The notes under the pieces: model-generated | What the model saw: only the letters and a program-made list of their open reading frames with translations | Databases searched by the model: none | Told to the model about the DNA's origin: nothing | NCBI GenBank assembly: GCA_016928915.1 | Contig: JAFGJT010000009.1 | Location: 124,347-188,346, forward strand | Reading direction: 5' to 3' | DNA: 64,000 bases | DNA from: Candidatus Peregrinibacteria bacterium | Lineage (GTDB): Bacteria > Patescibacteriota > Gracilibacteria > UBA1369 > PNNO01 | Made by a program: the position numbers and the translations under genes | Part shown: positions 55,079 through 64,000 of the stretch, piece after piece | Numbering within the stretch: position 1 is the stretch's first letter | Layout: every line of letters starts with the position of its first letter

Positions 55079-57064
55079 GTGCAATCCAAAGCTAGCCATT
55101 TTTTTGAGTATCTTACATGGGTGGGTTTTTTGGTAATAATCACTTTTTCTGTTTATAACGACGGGGGAATAGATATATTAAGCCATCTTTTCCTTTCAGG
55201 TTCACTGATCATTTTTGGCATTCTTTATCTTCTTTATAAAAAGCCTTTAAAATATGGAATAGAGTTAATTCCATTATTGTTTTTTTTAGTTTTCTTTTTA
55301 TTATCTTTTGTTTTTAGCCAGACAAAAAATGTCGGGCTTTTTGAATTAATTCTATTTATATCCGGGGCGTTTGTTTATATATATGTTTCAAGTCAAAAAT
55401 GGGACTTTTCCATATTTGAAAAATTCATGAAATGGATAGTTGTCATTGCGGTAATAATTACTTTGTACGGTTATTTCCATTATATATTTGACCCGTTTAA
55501 CAGGTTTACATCTACATTTGTAGAGCGTATTTATAATTTTGTAGGATACCCCAACGCATATGCAAACTTTATTCTCGCCGTAATCCCGATTCCTTTTTAT
55601 TTCCTTTATAAAGACGTAAAACCATCTGTCAGGCGGGCATTATATGTTTCTTTAATATTAATCATTTCCGCTTTCTTTTTAACTTATTCAAGAGGAGCGT
55701 TTATTGCTTTATCTGTGATTTCTATCCCTTATATTTTAGGTATTTTATTTTCGAGCAAAGGACATTTAAAACAAGGTATTAAAAAACTCAAGACCATTGT
55801 GTTGTTAGTAGTCTTATCAGCTATATTAACAATTCCTGTAAACTATTTGCGCAGTATGAATAATTCGGAGGTTGCTTCTTTTGCTGATAAAATCACACTT
55901 GAATCCGGTGAAAAGGACACATCTACAAGCGACAGATTGGAATTTTGGGAAGGAAGCATAGAGATGTTCATGGATAATCCTGTGTTTGGAACCGGACCTG
56001 GAAGTTTTCAGTATGTTTTTCCTGCTTATCAAAAAACACTGCTTGCAAATTCAAACAGCCCCCATAATTTGTTTTTGAAATTGTTGGTTGAAAATGGCGT
56101 ATTTGCAATGGCTTTTTTTGTTTTATTTATGCTCATACTGTTTTTGCGTGGAATAATGGTATATAAAAATTTTACAAAAAACGAACGATTACTGATTTTT
56201 ACCCTTGCCGCAAGCATTATTGGCAGTTTGCTTCATAATATGGTTGATTATAATCTGAATTTTGTTTCAATAATTTTGCTGCTTTTTATATTTTTTGGAG
56301 TTATAGGTTTTATAATAAATAAAAATTCCGACAAATTTGTTACAGAATTAAAAGTAAGATTTGTTAAATATTTATTGGTTTTAGTTGGTTTATTAATGTG
56401 TTTTGTTGCATTGCACGAAGTATATTATTCATATGTTTTTATTCAGGCCCGAGCAGCTCATAAAGCAGGGGATTATACGGCAGCCGAAAGTTATTATACG
56501 AAAGCAAAGGATATTTTTTTAAAACGTGATTTATTTATTGGTTTTGCTCAAATGAATGTTAAAAAGTTTGAAACAGAAGGTGATATTAAATATTTAGAAA
56601 ACGCAGAAAAGTTATTACTGACAGGCTTTTCATTAAACAGTCACGATGCTTTTATTGTTAATTATCTCGGAGATATTGCTTTTGATATGAATAAAATTGA
56701 GCAGGCAAAAAATTATTATGCACAATCATTAAAATTAGATCCCAAAAATAATCTTGATTATTATTATGATAATTTGAATGTGGATGATGCTTTGACTAAG
56801 GAAGAGATAGATGACTTAATTGCTCTTCTTGATGATTACCATGATAAACTCGCTCAAAATGCGCATCTTACAATTCTTACCGGAAATCCCGATTCAGCCG
56901 TTATGATTTATGAGCTTTTACTCTCTAAAATTAAAGATACTGAATTTGCTTTTGTTTATAATGATAAATTATTGGAAGGTCTAAAGCAGATGCAGGATAC
57001 ATACGAACTGGAAAAATCCAAATTCGAAAAACACTATAATTTAAAGCTGACAAAAGAGGATTAA
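55079..57064 (+). CDS. O-antigen ligase/polymerase-like membrane protein with C-terminal TPR
   Basis: Polytopic; GTGPGSFQYVFPAYQKTLLANSNSPHNLFLKLLVENGV WaaL-type loop; TPR-like tail. Start uncertain: the ORF-track ATG (54977) is inside tRNA-Ala, so GTG at 55079 is proposed. Confidence 0.82.
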   Translation: MQSKASHFFEYLTWVGFLVIITFSVYNDGGIDILSHLFLSGSLIIFGILYLLYKKPLKYGIELIPLLFFLVFFLLSFVFSQTKNVGLFELILFISGAFVYIYVSSQKWDFSIFEKFMKWIVVIAVIITLYGYFHYIFDPFNRFTSTFVERIYNFVGYPNAYANFILAVIPIPFYFLYKDVKPSVRRALYVSLILIISAFFLTYSRGAFIALSVISIPYILGILFSSKGHLKQGIKKLKTIVLLVVLSAILTIPVNYLRSMNNSEVASFADKITLESGEKDTSTSDRLEFWEGSIEMFMDNPVFGTGPGSFQYVFPAYQKTLLANSNSPHNLFLKLLVENGVFAMAFFVLFMLILFLRGIMVYKNFTKNERLLIFTLAASIIGSLLHNMVDYNLNFVSIILLLFIFFGVIGFIINKNSDKFVTELKVRFVKYLLVLVGLLMCFVALHEVYYSYVFIQARAAHKAGDYTAAESYYTKAKDIFLKRDLFIGFAQMNVKKFETEGDIKYLENAEKLLLTGFSLNSHDAFIVNYLGDIAFDMNKIEQAKNYYAQSLKLDPKNNLDYYYDNLNVDDALTKEEIDDLIALLDDYHDKLAQNAHLTILTGNPDSAVMIYELLLSKIKDTEFAFVYNDKLLEGLKQMQDTYELEKSKFEKHYNLKLTKED

Positions 57065-57070
57065 TATATT

Positions 57071-58963
57071 TTAAAAACACACATCGTATTGATATCCGTT
57101 TTTGTTATATTTTTGTTTGTACAAATTGAGTTTTTCTATGAATTGATTCCAGTCTTTGGCTATATCGCCGGAACTTTCAAGTATTTCAATAATACACTGA
57201 GCATGTTTAATTTCCGGTTTCATTGATACAAAATGCAGATTATTCTTTGCATAAAACATAAAATCTTCGATAATAGGATATAGCATTTTATCAAGATATT
57301 CATCAGGAGGAGATTGATTGATTGCTTTAAGGGTTTTAAGGTAATAATAATGGACCGCAAGCGAGTTCTTTGGATCTATTTGGAGAGCTTGTTTAAAGGA
57401 TAAAATGGCTTCGTCATATTTTTTAAGATCATATAAAATTCTGCCTTTATTTAAAGGTCCATATATATCGTGTGGATTAATTTTAATATGTTCTTCAACC
57501 ATTTTCATTGCATTTGAAAGATCATTTTTTAAAAAGTAATAGTCGCTTAATTGTATCCAGAATTCCCTGGGATATAAACTTTTTGAATATTTAGAAATAT
57601 GGCTTTCAAGTTCTGAACTGGTATATCGTTTTATTGTTTGAAAATCCGAATAAGGGTCTGTGTTAAAATAATCTCTTATTCCTACCAACGATAAAATTAC
57701 TGATATGGCACAAAATGCCAGAAATACTGCTTTTTTAGTAATTTGAAACTTTTGTTGTAATCGTTCAGCCTTTCCTTCATTTATTTGATTTATTAAAAGC
57801 CCGAGAGTTATAGCAAATACAATATAAATTAAAAGAAAATTTAAGTTATAGTCAATCATGTTGTGCGCAAGCCCTCCGAAAATTGCCACGGCCATAAAAT
57901 TTTTCTGCGGTGTGGATTTTTTTATGCTTTTAACCGCGATTAAAACGAAAAATACTATTAACAGTGCTGCGCAAACTACCCCGCTTTCAAACGCTGTTTT
58001 TAAAAAGATATTATGAGGATGATCCGAGTTTGCATATAAAAGTTCCTGTTTTGACGGATAAATAAATCTGAAGGTCTGGGGTCCGTAGCCGAAGATCGGT
58101 TTTTCCAATATCAAACCAAGGGTGATTCTAAAAAAATCGCTCCTTTCTTCTATCGATGTAATATTTTCATTGTTTGAAAATGTAAGCTTATCTCCAATGT
58201 CGTAAGTTTGGATATTATGCTCTGAACGTATAAATAAAGTCAGAGATATAAAAACTGCGCCGACAATTATTGCTATAATCCATTTGTACTTATATAACAG
58301 AAAATATTTATAATTAAAATAAGCTAAAATAATTAACTGGATTATAAAAGCTATATATGCGCCTCTTGAAAATGTTAAGTATAGAGCTGCTATTATTAAG
58401 CCTAAAATACCTATATTGAGTATATTTTGAAGCCTTAATTTTGACTCGGTTATTTTCAGTCCCACATACGGCCACATAACAAGCAAAAACATCGCTACTG
58501 CATTTGGGAATCCCTGAGCTTTGGCTAAAGGATTAATTATATTGCTTATAACTCTTATGTCGGAATTAAAAGCGAAATGGTAAAGACCGTAAATGCTTAA
58601 TACTGAAGCTGTTAAAATCAGTCCCCATTCTAATATTTTAGTATTTTTTAACTGGGAAGTTATAAGTATTGTGTTTGCAGCCGTGAAAAATACAAAAATT
58701 TCGGCAATTCCGTATGCTTTTATATCAGATAACAAAAATGAAACAATTATGGGTATTCCTATAATAAAAAATAATTCGGTTTCAAGATATAGTTTAATTT
58801 TTTTAATAAAAAATAAATTTAAAAGTGTAGTTCCTGCAAGCATTAGTATCACTTCACGATAACCCAGGCCGATATCATATTTAACACCGTATCTTAAAAA
58901 CATCGCAAAACACGCAGCTGCAAAGAAAATTTGAGGGATAGCCCATTTTCGCTCAAGTTGCAT
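57071..58963 (-). CDS. O-antigen ligase/polymerase-like membrane protein with C-terminal TPR
   Basis: Polytopic; GYGPQTFRFIYPSKQELLYANSDHPHNIFLKTAFESGV; TPR IYGPLNKGRILYDLKKYDEAILSFKQALQIDPKN. Confidence 0.88.
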   Translation of the reverse strand: MQLERKWAIPQIFFAAACFAMFLRYGVKYDIGLGYREVILMLAGTTLLNLFFIKKIKLYLETELFFIIGIPIIVSFLLSDIKAYGIAEIFVFFTAANTILITSQLKNTKILEWGLILTASVLSIYGLYHFAFNSDIRVISNIINPLAKAQGFPNAVAMFLLVMWPYVGLKITESKLRLQNILNIGILGLIIAALYLTFSRGAYIAFIIQLIILAYFNYKYFLLYKYKWIIAIIVGAVFISLTLFIRSEHNIQTYDIGDKLTFSNNENITSIEERSDFFRITLGLILEKPIFGYGPQTFRFIYPSKQELLYANSDHPHNIFLKTAFESGVVCAALLIVFFVLIAVKSIKKSTPQKNFMAVAIFGGLAHNMIDYNLNFLLIYIVFAITLGLLINQINEGKAERLQQKFQITKKAVFLAFCAISVILSLVGIRDYFNTDPYSDFQTIKRYTSSELESHISKYSKSLYPREFWIQLSDYYFLKNDLSNAMKMVEEHIKINPHDIYGPLNKGRILYDLKKYDEAILSFKQALQIDPKNSLAVHYYYLKTLKAINQSPPDEYLDKMLYPIIEDFMFYAKNNLHFVSMKPEIKHAQCIIEILESSGDIAKDWNQFIEKLNLYKQKYNKNGYQYDVCF

Positions 58964-59126
58964 ATTTAAATTTTGTTTATATTGAGGAAACTACCAACTA
59001 TTTTATAACTTTCATGTTTTTAATCAATCAAATCTTCCTCTTTAAAACGGGGCTGCAGACTCATTGAGATAGGCCTGATTCTCTGGTATTATCAAAATAA
59101 GAAATTCAGCAGCTAAAACTTATAAA

Positions 59127-60383
59127 ATGTTTTTGCACAAATATAAAAATTTCGCATTAGGCACCGTGTTTGTTTCACCGATATTAGTGCATTTTTGGAC
59201 CATTTTAAAATATGGCTTAAATATTCCTTTCTGGGATGATTTTGATACTGTATTTTCATTCTTAATCAAATATTTAAACACTAATTCTTTATTTGAAAAA
59301 TTAGCATTGGTTTTTGCCCAGCATACTGAACATAGATTTGCCTTAAACAGAATAGTGAGTTTATTAAATTATTATATCAGTAATGTTGACTTTAAATTAC
59401 TTCTGATAATCGGAAATCTGGCTCTTATCGGTGTTTTAATAATTCTTTACCGCGCTTGCAAAGTTTCAAAAAATAAGCTTTTTTTTCTTATCCCGATCCC
59501 TTTTCTTCTTTTTCAGCCGCAGTATAATGAAAGTATTTTCTGGGCAACCGCGGCGCTGGCAAATTTTTTTATTTTATTATTTGCTTTTTTGGCTATTTAT
59601 TTTCTTCCAAAAAATAAAAAAAAATTCTTTATTTTATCAATAATTTTTGCCCTGTGCGCCACATTTACAATGGGCAACGGAATATTTGTATTTCTTATCG
59701 GCTTATTGGTTTTGGTATATCAAAAACGTTATCGTGAAACCATTATTTGGTTTGTGGTTACAGCAGCGGTCATTGCATTCTATTTTTATAATTACATCAA
59801 TCCGGCAAGCCATCCCAGCCTATTGCAGGCATTGCTCCATCCTCTTGATATAATAATTTGTTTTTTCTCTTTAATAGGCGCGCCTTTAGCTTCGCTTCAC
59901 CCATATTTATTAAGTCTTTCGCCATATTTCGGCATTTTAATTGTTTTATATTTTATTTATTTAACTTATAAAGCTTATTTTAAGAAAAATATCGTTATTT
60001 ATTCGTTTTTTCTTTTTCTTTTGATTTCAGTGTTTTTAATAGCTTTTGCTCGCAGCGGTTTTGGACTGGAACAGGCCTTTTCTTCAAAATACATGATAGT
60101 AGGTATTTTGTTTTATATCCTCAGCTATATTTCACTTGTTGAGATTTTTCCGTTTATTCAGAAAAAAAAATACGTGTTTGTTTTTATGATTTTTGCCTTG
60201 GTATTTAATGTTGTTGCATATTATTCAAATTTTAAATACATAAAAGACCATCATGATAGTTTGGCGGGCAGCATGGAACAATGGCGCGAGACCAAGTCCG
60301 GCTTTTTGTTATATCCTGACCAAGACAGAGCAAATAAGCTCCTTTTAGAAGCGATGGATAAAAATATATATACGGTTAACTAG
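59127..60383 (+). CDS. Polytopic membrane protein, possible GT-C-fold glycosyltransferase
   Basis: About 10 TM helices; acidic motif IPFWDDFDTV in the first extramembrane loop. Confidence 0.6.
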   Translation: MFLHKYKNFALGTVFVSPILVHFWTILKYGLNIPFWDDFDTVFSFLIKYLNTNSLFEKLALVFAQHTEHRFALNRIVSLLNYYISNVDFKLLLIIGNLALIGVLIILYRACKVSKNKLFFLIPIPFLLFQPQYNESIFWATAALANFFILLFAFLAIYFLPKNKKKFFILSIIFALCATFTMGNGIFVFLIGLLVLVYQKRYRETIIWFVVTAAVIAFYFYNYINPASHPSLLQALLHPLDIIICFFSLIGAPLASLHPYLLSLSPYFGILIVLYFIYLTYKAYFKKNIVIYSFFLFLLISVFLIAFARSGFGLEQAFSSKYMIVGILFYILSYISLVEIFPFIQKKKYVFVFMIFALVFNVVAYYSNFKYIKDHHDSLAGSMEQWRETKSGFLLYPDQDRANKLLLEAMDKNIYTVN

Positions 60384-60427
60384 GTTTTTAGTTTATAATC
60401 TGTTCGAATATTTGTTTAAAACCTAGA

Positions 60428-61291
60428 ATGAAAAATTATCTTGCTTTGCTTCGTCCCACACAATGGATTAAAAACCTGTTTATTTTGCTGCCTTTGTTTT
60501 TCGGCTTAAAAATTACAGACTTGAACCTTCTTTCTACAGCCCTTTTGGCGGTATTTTTCTTTTCGTTCGTAACAAGCGCCGTCTACATTTTTAATGATTA
60601 TTATGATCTTGAGGAAGACAAAAAGCATCCCATTAAAAGAAACAGGCCGTTTGCCGCCGGAAAAGTTTCTATTAAAAAAGCATTTATACTCATGGCGGTG
60701 CTTTTTGTTATTGGATGCGCAGGTTCCTGGGTAATGGCTCCTTCGATGTTTTATTTGGTTTTGAGCTATTGCTTTTTTAACGTGTTGTACACCCTGAAAT
60801 TTAAACATATTGTTCTTATAGATATCGTAATCGTAGGGATTGGCTTTGTAATCAGGCTTTTAATAGGTGCTGTTGTTACAGGGTTGGCTCTTTCGCAATG
60901 GATTGTTACAATGATTTTTTTGCTTGCTCTTTTCATTTCCATTGCAAAACGCAGAGACGACATGTTGATTTATCTTAACGAAGGCAAAATGACGAGGAAG
61001 GTGATGGATGGCTATAACATGGAATTTTTGAATGCTTCTATGGTTTTGGCGGCATCAGCTGTTGTTGTTTTTTATATCATCTACACTGTTTCACCAGATG
61101 TAATCGGCAAAGTTCACACAGATAAGCTTTATTTTACATCTGTATTTGTTGTGCTCGGCGTTCTTCGATATTTGCAAATCGCTTTTGTTGAAAACAACAG
61201 CGGTTCACCCACTGAAATTCTTTTGAAAGACAAGTTTATTTTATTCACGATTTTGGGATGGGCAGTCACATTTGTTGCTCTTACATATTAA
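60428..61291 (+). CDS. UbiA-superfamily prenyltransferase, decaprenyl-phosphate phosphoribosyltransferase-like
   Basis: LLRPTQWIKNLFIL, YIFNDYYDLEEDKKHPIKRNRPFAAGKV (NDxxDxxxD), YTLKFKHIVLIDIVIVGIGFVIRLLIGAV. Confidence 0.85.
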   Translation: MKNYLALLRPTQWIKNLFILLPLFFGLKITDLNLLSTALLAVFFFSFVTSAVYIFNDYYDLEEDKKHPIKRNRPFAAGKVSIKKAFILMAVLFVIGCAGSWVMAPSMFYLVLSYCFFNVLYTLKFKHIVLIDIVIVGIGFVIRLLIGAVVTGLALSQWIVTMIFLLALFISIAKRRDDMLIYLNEGKMTRKVMDGYNMEFLNASMVLAASAVVVFYIIYTVSPDVIGKVHTDKLYFTSVFVVLGVLRYLQIAFVENNSGSPTEILLKDKFILFTILGWAVTFVALTY

Positions 61292-61297
61292 AGAAAA

Positions 61298-62152
61298 ATG
61301 TCAAAATTAATTATTAAATATAGTGCATTTGCTCTCATTGCGATTTTTGGCAATATAATCGTGCAATTCATGGTTTTTAATAATTATACCGGTCCATATC
61401 AGCTACTCGTTGCCATGGCTTGCGGTACGGTGGCCAGCCTTTTTATTAAATATTTTCTGGATAAGAAATTCATTTTTTATTTTAACAATAAGAGAAATAA
61501 TATTTATAATTTTGCGCTTTATTCATTTAACGGCGTTTTTACTACATTAATTTTTTGGGGCATAGAAACAGCCTTTTATATTTTCCTGCCGTTTGGGGCG
61601 GCAAAATACATTGGGGCATTTATTGGGTTATGCATTTGTTATGTGATTAAGTACCACCTTGATAAACGTTTTGTCTTTGTGGAGTTTCCGTATGACAAAC
61701 TGCCTGCATTTGAAGATATTGGAGATATTCTGGATATGACTGTTATTCTTGATATTGACGGAACTATTGTGGCTGATAATTGTGATGAAATTGCCGCAGA
61801 AACAATGGTTGCAGTTGAAACGTTAAAGAAACACAACACGGTTTATTTATGCACAAATTCATTTAACCGCATTCGCAACGCCAAAGTAGAGAAATTATTG
61901 GGGCTGAAAATTGCCGACATGAAGCATAAAAAACCGAGCAAAAAAATTTTGGAAACAATGTTTGTGGAAAATCCGAGTCGCCTAGTTGTAATTGGTGATA
62001 AGTTTTTAACTGACGGTTTGTTTGCCAAACGCATAGGCGCGCAATTTTTAATGGTTAAAAGAAAACTTTCATTCAACGAGCCTTTATTGGTAAAAGTAAT
62101 TAATTTTATTGATGGTATGGCATATCATTTCGCTTATTTGTCTAAAAAATAG
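61298..62152 (+). CDS. Fusion: GtrA-like membrane domain (N) + HAD-superfamily phosphatase (C)
   Basis: Four TM GtrA-like region ending IKYHLDKRFVF; HAD motifs VILDIDGTIVADN, LCTNS, KHKKPSKK, VIGDKFLTDGLFAKRIGA. Confidence 0.82.
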   Translation: MSKLIIKYSAFALIAIFGNIIVQFMVFNNYTGPYQLLVAMACGTVASLFIKYFLDKKFIFYFNNKRNNIYNFALYSFNGVFTTLIFWGIETAFYIFLPFGAAKYIGAFIGLCICYVIKYHLDKRFVFVEFPYDKLPAFEDIGDILDMTVILDIDGTIVADNCDEIAAETMVAVETLKKHNTVYLCTNSFNRIRNAKVEKLLGLKIADMKHKKPSKKILETMFVENPSRLVVIGDKFLTDGLFAKRIGAQFLMVKRKLSFNEPLLVKVINFIDGMAYHFAYLSKK

Positions 62153-62215
62153 ATTTATTTTTTCTTGCAAATATATGATATTTTTGGCAAAATTACGTGG
62201 CAGAAAAAACAACAG

Positions 62216-62292
62216 GGGCTTGTAGCTCAGCTGGTTAGAGCGCGTCGCTGATAACGACGAGGCCCGTGGTTCAAGTCCACGCAAGCCCACCA
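62216..62292 (+). tRNA. tRNA-Ile(GAT)
   Basis: GGGCTTG/CAAGCCC acceptor, anticodon loop CTGATAA, encoded CCA. Confidence 0.97.
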
Positions 62293-62331
62293 TTTAAATA
62301 TTTGACATTTAACAGGTCTTGTTAAGTTTTT

Positions 62332-62360
62332 TTGACAATTGTTTTTATTGATGTTATAAA
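62332..62360 (+). promoter_or_regulatory. Sigma70-like promoter
   Basis: TTGACA (62332-62337), 17-nt spacer, TATAAA (62355-62360). Confidence 0.7.
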
Positions 62361-62391
62361 TTTAACCTTTAAAGAGTTAATATTTATAATT

Positions 62392-63150
62392 ATGAATCCT
62401 ATTGATAAAAAGAATTGCAGTAATGATTATAAAAACGTAAACAGAGTTACTTTGAGCGGTGTTGATTTTTTGTTAAGGCTTAATGAAGACGGCACCTATT
62501 ATGTGTCATTGGAAAATCCGGATTTAAATGACCTGCCAGACGAGCTTAAAACAATCGACCTGTCTTGTTTGAAAATTGAGGATCTTGAAAGAATCGGATT
62601 TTGCCCGATTGTTGAAACAATCAGATTTGATGAAAACAGCAGTCCAAAAACCGATGATTATTATTTGAAATCCACCAAGCATTCTGTTCATAGACTGGGC
62701 ATACATTTTGGCGAAAATACTGAAGATGAGAAATTATTAGCAAATGAAAGAATTTGTCTTAATAAACTGTATCGTTTATATATGGGAAGAAATTTTTTAA
62801 AAACATCCTGTATTTACAGACACGGGATGTTTGGCGGTGAATATGTAAGTGAGTTTTTTTTGGTTGTTAAAATTGAAAACGATAATGTGTTTACTTTGGA
62901 ATCATGTTATCGTCCCGGACATATTGAAGAAATAACTTTAACACAGCTTCTTGATTCCTTGGATCTTTACAGCCCCGTTGAACTGAATAATGAGATTATT
63001 ATTGAAAACGGACAGGTGACTTCAAGAAGAATATTCAAAAAAAGCAGACCATGTAGGCTTGAACATTTACAAGACGGAAAAGTCTTTTGTACACAGGAAT
63101 TAGACGGAAGCGTTAATAAAAAGAGGCCACCTCCGGATCGGTTAAATTAA
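62392..63150 (+). CDS. Hypothetical protein
   Basis: 252 aa from MNPIDKKNCSND, directly downstream of the promoter at 62332-62360; no recognised family. Confidence 0.6.
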   Translation: MNPIDKKNCSNDYKNVNRVTLSGVDFLLRLNEDGTYYVSLENPDLNDLPDELKTIDLSCLKIEDLERIGFCPIVETIRFDENSSPKTDDYYLKSTKHSVHRLGIHFGENTEDEKLLANERICLNKLYRLYMGRNFLKTSCIYRHGMFGGEYVSEFFLVVKIENDNVFTLESCYRPGHIEEITLTQLLDSLDLYSPVELNNEIIIENGQVTSRRIFKKSRPCRLEHLQDGKVFCTQELDGSVNKKRPPPDRLN

Positions 63151-63151
63151 T

Positions 63152-64000
63152 TTATTCATATCGCAGCGCTTCTACGGGGCTTAAGTGAGATGCTTTTCGT
63201 GCAGGGTATAGACCGAATGCAATGCCAAAGAGTAAAGCCGCCGATATAGCGAGCAGTACGGCATCCAGAGTTATTGTTAAACCAAATGAATATCCCAGAC
63301 TGCCTGACACCCACTCAATCAGAACTACTACAATGCTCCCAAAAATAATTCCTGCTACTCCTCCCAAGCCGGTAATTATAATGGTTTCTAATAAAAATTG
63401 TCTTTCAATTATTTTATTTTTTGCTCCCAGCGCTTTACGAAGGCCGATTTCGCGTGTTCTTTCAAGCACCGTAAGGTACATAATGTTCATAATACCAACT
63501 CCACCGACAACAAGTGATATCCCTGCAACCGCAAGAACGAGCAGAGTTATTCCAAATGTTACAACCCCCATCATTTCCAGGGCTTCCTGCATGCTTGTTA
63601 CCCTAAAATCGTCTTTATCGGGATTATCTGGCGGCAGGGAATGCCTTTTCCTCATAATGGATGTTATATCGGCAACTGTTTCTGATGTTTTTGACAAATC
63701 TTTTACCTGTAAAAAACCATAAATTACATGGTCAACGCCAAGCAGTTGTTTTTGGGCTGTCTTAAGCGGCACAAAAATCATTTTGTCATAATTGAAATAA
63801 AAAATTCCGCCGCGTTTTTCTGTAACGCCGATTACTTTAAAATTCACTTGGTTTATTTTTATTGATTTGCCTATCGCATTTTCTGCTCCGAAAAGTTCCT
63901 CTTTAAGATCGTAACCCAGCACTGCAATTTTTGCCTGTGATTTCTCTTCTTTCTCATTAAAAAATCTGCCTTGGCCTATTTTTATTTGTTTATCAATTTC
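63152..64000 (-). CDS. MacB/FtsX-type ABC transporter permease, partial (N-terminus off the window)
   Basis: GRFFNEKEEKSQAKIAVLGYDLKEELFGAENAIGKSIKINQVNFKVIGV, VGGVGIMNIMYLTVLERTREIGLRKALGAKN; frame open to 64000. Confidence 0.9.
   Translation of the reverse strand, partial: EIDKQIKIGQGRFFNEKEEKSQAKIAVLGYDLKEELFGAENAIGKSIKINQVNFKVIGVTEKRGGIFYFNYDKMIFVPLKTAQKQLLGVDHVIYGFLQVKDLSKTSETVADITSIMRKRHSLPPDNPDKDDFRVTSMQEALEMMGVVTFGITLLVLAVAGISLVVGGVGIMNIMYLTVLERTREIGLRKALGAKNKIIERQFLLETIIITGLGGVAGIIFGSIVVVLIEWVSGSLGYSFGLTITLDAVLLAISAALLFGIAFGLYPARKASHLSPVEALRYE

Noticed and set aside
62084-62293. Minus-strand ORF MVGLRGLEPRASSLSATRSNQLSYKP
   Set aside because: Antisense translation of tRNA-Ile, a common false annotation.

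Overview
The window looks like chromosomal core sequence from a Patescibacteria/CPR-like bacterium, possibly Peregrinibacteria-like. That placement is an inference from the 16S, AT-richness and gene style, and no database was searched. The standard code applies: intact genes end in TGA, for example at 20159-20161 and 28026-28028. Contents: (1) a long minus-strand housekeeping block (pyk, glmS, purQ with a PurS-like extension, M24 peptidase, ruvA, HD protein, tgt, aroC, tailed rpmE, thrombospondin-type-3 surface protein, gyrA); (2) an orphan VirB4-like ATPase, an SLH-PDZ-S41 protease and a FecR-like secreted/membrane protein; (3) gyrB-rpsU-prmC-prfA; (4) a ~1100 aa HD-GYP-like protein, nadB and a U32 peptidase; (5) a shikimate cluster with a fused, shortened AroA-AroK; (6) an ABC polysaccharide exporter, several glycosyltransferases, TatD and RadA; (7) six tRNAs and an unlinked 16S rRNA gene with its own processing stem; (8) a surface-glycan region with two O-antigen-ligase/TPR proteins and a UbiA + GtrA-HAD + polytopic membrane protein set resembling a compact polyprenyl-phosphate-pentose pathway. 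The strongest leads are: rpsU as the only gene with an extended Shine-Dalgarno among roughly 45 inspected starts, suggesting bS21 autoregulation; the UbiA/GtrA-HAD/membrane-protein operon; the AroA-AroK fusion with paired deletions and glyphosate-site substitutions; the stand-alone 16S with a coding gene running into tRNA-Ala; and a four-copy 20-bp repeat array upstream of the exporter ATPase. No CRISPR array, transposase or prophage was seen.
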